From Tribonema minus (Eukaryota; Sar; Xanthophyceae; Tribonematales; Tribonemataceae), in assembly GCA_017506865.1 (NCBI GenBank), contig JAFCMP010000012.1, positions 248,001 through 312,000 of the forward strand: a stretch of 64,000 bases of DNA. The letters are read 5' to 3'. The notes under the pieces were generated by a model that ran no database searches, was not told the origin of the DNA, and saw nothing but the letters and a program-made list of their open reading frames with translations. The translations under genes and the position numbers were made by a program. Shown in pieces: positions 57,201 to 64,000 of the stretch (its first letter is position 1; the number at the start of each line of letters is the position of its first letter).

Positions 57201-60200
57201 CACATGGTGCTTAACGTAATGTTGAAACAGATGATTTCTTCTTAGCGCATGTCGTTACTCTACACACCTTTTTAAATAAACTTTTATAGGTTTCTGTGTG
57301 TTGCGATTTAAGTCTTTTTTTTATCAATAAAATCCCACCCCAAACTTTTCAAACAATCTTGACCAAGTTTTTGACTAAGGACCAAACAATAATAACCACT
57401 AAAAAGTGTATTAAATGATTGTGGAAATGAGTAATACCAATTATAATGGGCGTACAAAAAAGTCTGTACATTTTTGGATGTTTTAGTTCAAACAATTATA
57501 ATGGGCGTACAAAAAAGTCTGTAAATTTTTGGATGTTTTAGTTCAAAATAAATATATTTTAAGCTATTCATTAAAAACTACATGGTCCCAAATAGCAATT
57601 GCAGATTGTCGACACCATTTGTAAATAAATAAATCGTTGCTGAGACATGCTTACAATGAGACTCTAAAAGTAAATCATAAGCATACCATTTTTTTTTGAT
57701 TATACAATTATTAGCTTTTAAATTATAAACAACGTTCAGTTTAGTAAAGTTTAAATTGCAAGAATAAATCATTCCAATACGTGGTCCTTGGCACAGAATT
57801 GGGGGTGGCGACTGTTTAATAAAAACACAGGTCTCTGCAAAATTTAGGGAAAAAATACAATATAAATGAAAATATTATATGTACTGTTTTAAACCTGGAT
57901 CTTAATTGTCTTGTCAAAAAACCACCACTTAAAGTTTGAATTGCCAAACAAGTTTTAATTCGATTACTAAATGCAACAAGACCTGAAATATGGTCAACAC
58001 TGCTTTTGGCTTTGGCCTTTTTATCATTACCTGTCTTAAATAATTTGTCGTTTATCATTAATAATTTATAAATCGTAATCTTTTAAAATTATTAATTTTC
58101 AATAAGACAAAAGCCTTAAGTTTTTAAACGAAAGCGATGATTGTACATACTTAAAAAATCATATACAACCTCAAAACGATTTTCACGCTTCTTTTTACTT
58201 CTAGCCGGACTTGAACCAGCACGCAATTGCAAAAGATTTTAAATCTTTCGTGTCTACCAACGTTTTTGTAGTTTTCTCGCTCCACGGAAGTTTGCTTTTT
58301 AAGTACCCAAAGTAAAAAAAATAATAATTTGCGATATGGATTCACAGTAAAACCTAATAAAGCTAAAAAACTAAGCTGAAAATGTAAATTATGAAAAACT
58401 TAATTTTAATATCTTTTTTAAATGCACCAATACCATGGCAGCACACCAAACAACTACTTGATTTTTGTCTGTTTTTAAAAATTCCTAGCATTGTTGAAAT
58501 ATTGTTGGCTAAACCTGCGCCAATATTGGACCCGGTCATCATCATAGACTATTTCAAGTCAGTGCCTAATTAGGCGCCACCGGTTTGCGGAACTGACACG
58601 TTCATGGCATCGTGCTGCTGCCATTTTTTCGTTTCGTTTTTTGCAGTTTCATCGCCCACTACAACGCTCCCAAGTTCTACCATGAACTGAAGGTATGCAC
58701 ACACGGTGCGAATGTATGTATAGACGTGCGTCATGCAGGGACACCGTGCATTTCTACAAGAGTTGCCGTAGCTGCAAGTGGCGCCCAAGCTGAGAGTACG
58801 TTACATAATCAACTGCAACGGGACAAGCTCTACAATGAGGTCAAGGCACATCACTTGGGTGCATGAATCAGCACGGCATGAAATTCGCATGCGCGTACGC
58901 TCATCTGGGATTTCATACAGTGCGGGGATGAACAGAGAAAGAACCGCCAGCTGTACTGGAGCACACTGACACAGCGTGTAGTCGCGTAGACTTCTGAATT
59001 TGTGGCCTTGGTTGATTGAAAGCGGGCGTGCGCCTTCAGCCTCCTGTACTCAGGCAGATTATTCAAGTCACAGGGTGTGGAAGTCACAGGGCGAGAATAC
59101 CTGTGCTGCGGAGGATCATGCCGATGAGCCACGTGACCGCATACCAGTGTACGTGTATACGGTATGTACGTGTGGCGTGTATGCGCATTCAGATGGCAAT
59201 TGTGCCCGGTGCACGCAACAAAATGACCCACATGGCGCATTGCCATCAGCGCCTCCCTGATTGGAGACAACACCGGAGAGTATGCGACCTGCACTCGTGA
59301 ATCGAGCGGTCACCAATAAGAATGCAACTTACCACCGGTGCCTGTCTGTGCGTTCCACCATGCTGCCCCTGCCCCTCAGGACAAGACTGTGCCCAAGTAC
59401 AACACGGTGGTGGGGACCAGCTTTGGGGCCTCCATTCTGCTCTTTGTGGTCATGACGGTCTTCCCCTTCCTGACATTTGGCGGGCACTCCAGCGGGTAAG
59501 CGTGCACTCTGCTTGACACATGTTTCAAAGACAGCTGGGCCAATGCTTGCATGAAAAAGTTCGTGGGTGTGTGGGTGCGTGATAAAATTTGAAGTTGACG
59601 TGCCAGTGTAGTGGGCGCCAAAAATGTGCACACTCAGGGCACAGCTGCCAGGTAAACCTTATTCATGAACACCACCAGTGCAACTTGTCGAGTGGCCTAC
59701 GCTGGCAGAGTTGATTTGAAGACTCTGTGTGTGGACAGGTCACAAAACCACAAAGGAATACAGCAGTGACGTTCTCCATGTTACAGTGGTGAAGGTCACT
59801 GCCATTTTGCGCTTCAATTGCTCACCGCACACTTTGCTGGCAGTTGGGTCTGGCATTGAGTCTTTGCTGCGCACGCATCGTAACTCTTGCCCCAATGCTG
59901 CATCAACTACACCAGCCAAGGAAACACCTCAGTCGTGCAAGATAACATTTTTCACGTGCTGTTGTTATTGTTCATTTCCTGTGTCCGCCTGCGTGTGCCT
60001 GATCTTGGACTGATGACACATCAGTGATGTCGTGGTACTTGTTCGCATGCTCTCAGGTAGTGCCACTGCCAATAATGACACCGTAGCTCGTGACTCTTGC
60101 ACCGGCGCTCCCAATCTTGCGTGATGTTCAGACACCTTGCATCTACACAAGACTCGCTTTGTTGAAGTTGTGTGTGGCAGTGCTCCTCTCCACTCCTGCT

Positions 60201-62947
60201 CCTTCCGGCGCAGGCTCATATGGAAAAACTGTGCCAATTGCGACCACGTTGCCCGTGTGCTGCAATGGAAGTTGAAGTTGAAGCCAAGTGCGGCAGCGCT
60301 CATATCCCACCCTGTATGCTTGTATTCTCTCTCACAGGCTCATATTGAACAACTACGCGAATGGTGACAATCTGGCTACCATGTGCCGTTTGGCCATCGG
60401 TGCCAGCATTGTGTTTGGGTACCCTCTGACGTTCATCACTACTAGGGAGGGGGTCTTCTCAGCACTGGGGGTGACCAAGCCCACCAAGACGCAGGTGACG
60501 AGACCCACTGCTTTGCGCCACACCTGCTGCAACATTTACGTACTGCAATTGGGGGTTCTGTAGCTGCTGCACCAAATTCTCAAGCATACTGTGGCTGGCA
60601 CACGTGCTTAGCAGAAGTTGGACATGGATCGATAAACCTAGTATACACTGCTGTGGATATGTGTGTCAACAAAAGCACGTGCTATGCGCATCATCAACTC
60701 TAGGTATCCTGCATCGCAACCGATGACGCCTGCGTGATTGAATGATGCGGCAGGTTTCATTGTGCACACAATGCTGTTCATCACTTCCGCACAGTAAAGG
60801 CTGCAAAATGATGCTTCACGGTACATCGATATACAAACTGGCACATGACTGTACGCCCAGGTCACCTTGAATGATGCGGTGACAGGCAAACGCATGCATG
60901 ATGAAGGCGACGACAATGACCCGGCTAACACTTTAAGCGCCACTTGAACTTGTCAAGCGCAACTGCTATCATAATTAGCTAATGTAAGTGTGATGGTTGA
61001 AAACGTTACCTGAGCACTGCTGCTGATGCTCCGCAGATCCGCGTCGCGACGGTGGCAATTCTCAGCGCCCTCACCGGCTGCGCCATGGTGCTGCGCAACC
61101 TTGGCTTCGTGGTGGTGAGTCGAGCGCTGCTTTGCGTGTGACTTGAGCGCTACTTCGAGTGCAAGTTGAGCGCCACTTCATGAGTGAGTTGAGCACTACT
61201 TCAAAAGCGAGTTGAGCGCTACTTCAAGTGTTGGCTCCGCAGCTGTTGGCCAAGTATTGCTGAGCACCTGTGTGCCTGCGTGCGCGTTTTGGGTGCAGAT
61301 TATGATTTCTGGTTCTGAGTACCGTCTGTTGCTGCGTTGATGTATCAGCGTTAGCTTTAGGTGTGGATGATGGCCACAAGTGTTATGATCAGGGTTAGGA
61401 TCAGGGTTTGGGGGAGGGTTAGCAGGTGCAGACATGAATGCGTGAACCACTTGAGCATGAATGCTGTCAGCTGATGCTCAGCTAACGATCGTGAAGCTGC
61501 TCAACACGTTTCTCTTAGGAAGCATGATGCAGTTCAAGGGCATCAGTTTCATCCAGCACCTGCTGAATAAGTCAACTGCCCAGTTGTGCTCTCTAGGTGC
61601 ACTAAGTCTTCGTGTCAGAAGCTGTATCAATATCAGAGTCATGCTGATGTGATTTTGGCATCTTCACATTGCTGCAAAGAGGGTGGGACCAACAGCGCAT
61701 CAGTGAGTCCAGGTTTGTGTGTAGGTTCGTTCGCCAGTCAGTGTTCTTCAATACTCGTTATTTGTTAATGCGATACTCGGCTGAAGGCATCGTAGCATGT
61801 ATTGCATACTGCGAAACACATGCCAGCTTGAAGCATATGCTCCACGAGTAGCGCATGCACAGAATCGAACATTGTCAGTTCACTGTGTGTGCAGAACAGG
61901 GCACTTCAGCAAACCCCTTGTCTCATGACCACAACTCACCAAGCGTGCTGCGCGGCTGCGTTGGCTACTCAGGCTTTCGGCGGTGCGCTACTGGGCAGTG
62001 CCATCATATACGTATTCCCTGCAGTTATGTGGGTGGGAAAGTGCAAGGGGGACATGAAGAGGGGGGACAAGCTGACTGGCTGGCGCAAGGTGAACTTGCC
62101 GCATGGTTGAACGATGCTGCCGTGCCTTGTATTGCGAGCGAGCGTGGTCAGCCATGCATGGAACAGTCAACGAGTGACTTGGTTCGGCAATGTTTTGGCC
62201 GTTTCACTCTGAAGCATTGCCGCGTCACGCACGTGATACACCCCGGTTGCGGCGGGCTGTTGCACCTGATGCACTATCAGTGTACAGTTGTTGAGCCCCT
62301 GCCTTCTCGGTTTCGTAATGCATGCGCCTGCTCGAACAAAAGAGCTGCGAGTGTGAAGCGGAGCACTCAGCTGTGCACAGCCGCTGTGCGCTGCGCAATC
62401 AGACAGAGCCGTACATTGTCACTTTCTCGTGTGCTGAGCACCTGTCGCAGTGTCACTTGCTGCACCAGTCTACCATCTCGTGAATGCGCCTCATGTATTG
62501 ATGCGCTGGCTGCGTCCGGTGGAGTTCTGTTGACCACTGTCGCCATGTGCCAGTCAAACTCCTCATTGGACCCCCCCCCCCCCCTTCATCAGTGCGTCAG
62601 ACGGGGTGCTTTTGGGCACTGCCGTGCAAAGTGACCAACTCATTTATAAACGCCCCTCATTGCGCAAAGCATCGGCTGCGTCAAGCAGGGTGCATTGAGC
62701 AGCGCCGGTGCGTGTGCCAGGAGCACTGGCACCAATCGATCAAGCTCACCGCGTGCCAGCATTTTGTTTCTGTCACCACGGCTCCTGCCTCGCAAGCCGG
62801 CCAACTTATCAACGCCCTTCCTTCGCTCATCGCATGCGACACCCGCGTCAGGCGGAGTACCTGGCCAACTACGGCATCATCGGGCTGGGCTCGCTACTGG
62901 GTGCCCTGGGCGCCGTCATCTGCGTCCTCAAGACGTTCGTATGGTGA
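48267..62947 (+). CDS. AAAP-family amino acid transporter with cleavable-type leader, 15 exons
   Basis: Exons: 48267-48334, 49554-49686, 52176-52283, 53051-53115, 53792-53852, 54683-54733, 55477-55598, 56123-56230, 56688-56822, 58647-58692, 59380-59495, 60338-60494, 61037-61114, 61973-62089, 62852-62947; phases agree at all joins, 486 aa. From exon 3 the protein shows the amino acid/auxin permease signature GSIFNLVKNIVGSGILALPGG, then about ten more hydrophobic segments, including LLPLCLMTDLSPLRYTSIVG, SFIAHYNAPKFYHEL and AFGGALLGSAIIYVFPAVMW. It should move amino acids across a membrane with H+. Exon 1 encodes a signal-peptide-like leader (MRASAASAALLLVAAAPCAA) and exon 2 an Ala/Gly-rich spacer. 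The start is inferred from phase fit and from the exon 2 tail copy at 49740; exons 1-2 are less certain than 3-15. Confidence 0.87.
49738..49797 (+). repeat. copy of the end of transporter exon 2
   Basis: catcgggacctgtgaaaggcgcagcagctagcgaa..ccgtggtgcacaag/gtgatgaattac repeats the exon 2 tail and donor 109 bp downstream, which supports exon 2 as a real exon. Confidence 0.87.
50230..50545 (+). repeat. ~170-bp tandem duplication in transporter intron 2
   Basis: Units near 50237-50375 and 50405-50545 share gtaccacataat, tgctgtacat, gcgtcatggt.agctgactgccaagt and gcattg.cttgtagtccaaac. Non-coding. Confidence 0.75.
50990..51095 (+). repeat. short tandem repeat around atgaggccacca
   Basis: Three diverged units of atgaggccac(c)a..tgcactttgccac in transporter intron 2. 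Confidence 0.6.
53455..53775 (+). repeat. minisatellite of tgctgatcatcaccatcacc units in intron 4
   Basis: About a dozen diverged ~20-40-bp units. It ends next to the exon 5 acceptor at 53791. Confidence 0.85.
53965..54005 (+). repeat. copy of the end of transporter exon 5
   Basis: tcaggagccatggagatgcctgggcagcg/gtgagcatcatgttgcttgcg repeats the exon 5 tail, donor and early intron about 150 bp downstream of 53852. Confidence 0.87.
56278..56490 (+). repeat. two copies of the end of transporter exon 8
   Basis: Copies near 56278-56345 and 56410-56482 repeat tacac(g/a)tc.attgtgggcattgcgggtac...tacggcg and the following gtatgtatg intron text. The genuine exon ends at 56230. Confidence 0.87.
56865..57205 (+). 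repeat. three to four copies of the end of transporter exon 9
   Basis: Copies at about 56868-56905, 56990-57025, 57060-57092 and a more decayed one after 57125 repeat ctcatactggtgtc.atgctcagcacaag/gtcagt and ctaccctct-type intron text. Confidence 0.87.
57438..57547 (+). repeat. two tandem copies of a 55-bp AT-rich unit
   Basis: caattataatgggcgtacaaaa... occurs at 57438 and 57493, nearly identical over 55 bp. Confidence 0.9.
58196..58291 (-). tRNA. tRNA-Leu(UAA)-like sequence, probably degenerate
   Basis: On the minus strand, a T-arm GCTGG-TTCAAGT-CCGGC, an anticodon arm AAAGA-TTTAAAA-TCTTT with anticodon TAA, a long variable region and the class II leucine phrase GGTAGACAC are clear. The acceptor pairs ACTTCCG with TAGAAGT with one mismatch. 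The D-loop is about 15-20 nt too long, so it may be a pseudogene. The sequence is A+T-rich like organellar tRNAs. Confidence 0.6.
60055..60280 (+). repeat. degenerate copies of the start of transporter exon 12
   Basis: 60213-60265 (gcaggctcatatggaaaaactgtgccaatt.cgacca) matches caggctcatattgaacaactacgcgaatggtgaca of the genuine exon 12 edge at 60338. A weaker one lies near 60055-60105 (aggtagtgccactgccaataatgacacc). Confidence 0.7.
62699..62778 (-). mobile_element. short fragment of the retrotransposon ORF in transporter intron 14
   Basis: agcgccggtgcg...ctggcaccaatcgatcaagctcaccgcgtgcca...ttctgtc matches plus-strand positions about 5880-5965 within the retrotransposon ORF, with few substitutions and one 6-base gap. 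The orientation matches a minus-strand element. No tail is seen at either end. Confidence 0.8.
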
Positions 62948-64000
62948 AACAAACGTGCCTAGGCAAAGGCGGCACGAGAGCGCCCCCTGTGCAGGGTGTG
63001 CAGGATGGAACTTCAACACCTGCGGTACTCGGACAATCGAGCACACCTACCTGGCTTCAGAGCACTGCCACACTGCAGCGCGCGCAGGGCTGCGCCAGAA
63101 GCACTCGCGTTGTGTGCACTAGATACCTTTTTATCCAGACTGCTGCTGCCGCCCTCCGCCGCACCACCGTTCTGAATTTGAAACTGTTGTGTTTAAGGCA
63201 TCGTGTGGCAGCGCTCGCCGGAAGCTGGGGGTTCTGTATGTGCGCCGTGCACCTGGCCCTTTTCCGATCTCCACCGCTGTTTGGATCGGCCCAGAGCAAA
63301 GTGCGCCAATGACACCAAACTATTGCTTCCATCGATCCATGGTGACTGGTCACGACGCCCTTCAACTTTGTGCTGCTGTGATGACTTGTAAGCACCTTGA
63401 TGCGCACCGCATGCCATGTACTTTTCTTTGGTTTCATGTACTTGAATTCGCTTGGAACCTCAGGCATGGGGCGGGCACAGTGAACATCATGTGCCATGTG
63501 CACGTTGCAGCAGTCCAGCATTGCACTTAAAAGTAGACGAAAACGCTGAGCCGCTGTGACAGCGAAATGCTGTCAGGTAACCGCGAGACTGCTGCAACAC
63601 ATCATCTGACATGCGCGTGTGCATATATTCAATTACCTTGAACTGGCACTGCAATGCCGCGCTGCTGCCTACTCCAGATGCTCTCACTTTGCCTGTGCAT
63701 GGCTACAATTTTTCATGCTTGACATCGGCAAATACTGTCGGCTTTACTGGCATAGTCAAATGCACATGTCAGGAAAACCATGACGCTGATGCTTGCAAGC
63801 AGCAACCTTGTGAAATGACACTTGCAAACTCGGCTGCTGCAAGAGGAAGGGCGGTTTGATAATGACCCCTCCCTCACTCTTGAGCTCACAAATTTGTCAT
63901 CTGCGCTGCGCAACTGATCAGAATGTCATCAGGCGAGAAACGGCAACAACGGTGGAGCAGCAACAAAGATGCAAAGGAGCGCATGTGCAGCAGCCCTCTG
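62948..64000. other. no gene recognised at the right end
   Basis: Downstream of the transporter stop. Short open frames on both strands have no recognisable motif or splice-supported continuation. Confidence 0.5.

Larger units (their letters stand above)
57230..58565. other. AT-rich block of organelle-like composition in transporter intron 9
   Basis: Base composition changes sharply to strongly A+T-rich over about 1.3 kb and returns to normal near 58570. Short minus frames here are rich in Lys, Asn, Ile and Phe, and a tRNA-like sequence is present. This looks like organellar DNA inserted in the nuclear genome, or an AT-rich mobile sequence; no organellar protein is recognised. The exon 10 acceptor follows at 58646. 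Confidence 0.65.

Noticed and set aside
58363..58545. Minus frame starting MMMTGSNIGAGLA as organellar ATP synthase subunit c
   Set aside because: Only the IGAGLA words match; the rest of the frame and the other two frames do not resemble that protein.
61855..62634. 259-residue plus frame
   Set aside because: It reads the wrong frame across transporter exon 14 and then intron sequence; no domain is visible.

Overview
The window is nuclear DNA of a eukaryote, roughly half G+C. Its genes are long and split into many short exons with GT-AG introns. TTAGGG-type telomere-like runs are scattered through introns and spacers. The gene types (GARP tether subunit, amino acid transporter, Golgi-type glycosyltransferases), the secretory leaders and the intron style suggest a unicellular or filamentous alga, perhaps a heterokont (stramenopile). 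That placement is inference; no marker gene fixes the lineage.

Left third (1-13,200) is repeat-rich. It holds a complete 5.5 kb non-LTR retrotransposon on the minus strand with one 1,780-residue ORF (zinc fingers, RGG region, reverse transcriptase, poly-Ala linker, CCHC plus restriction-like endonuclease). Around it are 5'-truncated copies joined tail to head at GTAC, several degenerate tandem modules, and a short orphan ORF resembling part of an Hsp70 substrate-binding domain.

Right of this are five protein genes, for which I rebuilt exons by joining frames across splice sites: (1) a minus-strand type II membrane, glycosyltransferase-like protein (13,735-18,534, 5 exons, 342 aa); (2) divergent from it, VPS53 of the GARP/EARP tether (18,800-37,391, 20 exons, 879 aa); (3) a minus-strand intronless P-loop ATPase with a probable mitochondrial leader (38,183-39,808, 541 aa); (4) divergent from it, an O-fucosyltransferase-like secretory protein (40,087-47,282, 9 exons, 488 aa); (5) an AAAP-type amino acid transporter (48,267-62,947, 15 exons, 486 aa). 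Exon phases agree at every junction.

The most striking property is not a gene. Nearly every larger intron contains one to five degenerate tandem copies of the end (or start) of its adjacent exon together with the splice site. This happens in all four intron-containing genes. VPS53 intron 11 also carries a 1.4 kb DNA transposon-like element with a 13-bp perfect inverted repeat and a 10-bp target duplication. Transporter intron 9 carries an AT-rich, organelle-like 1.3 kb block with a tRNA-Leu(UAA)-like sequence.
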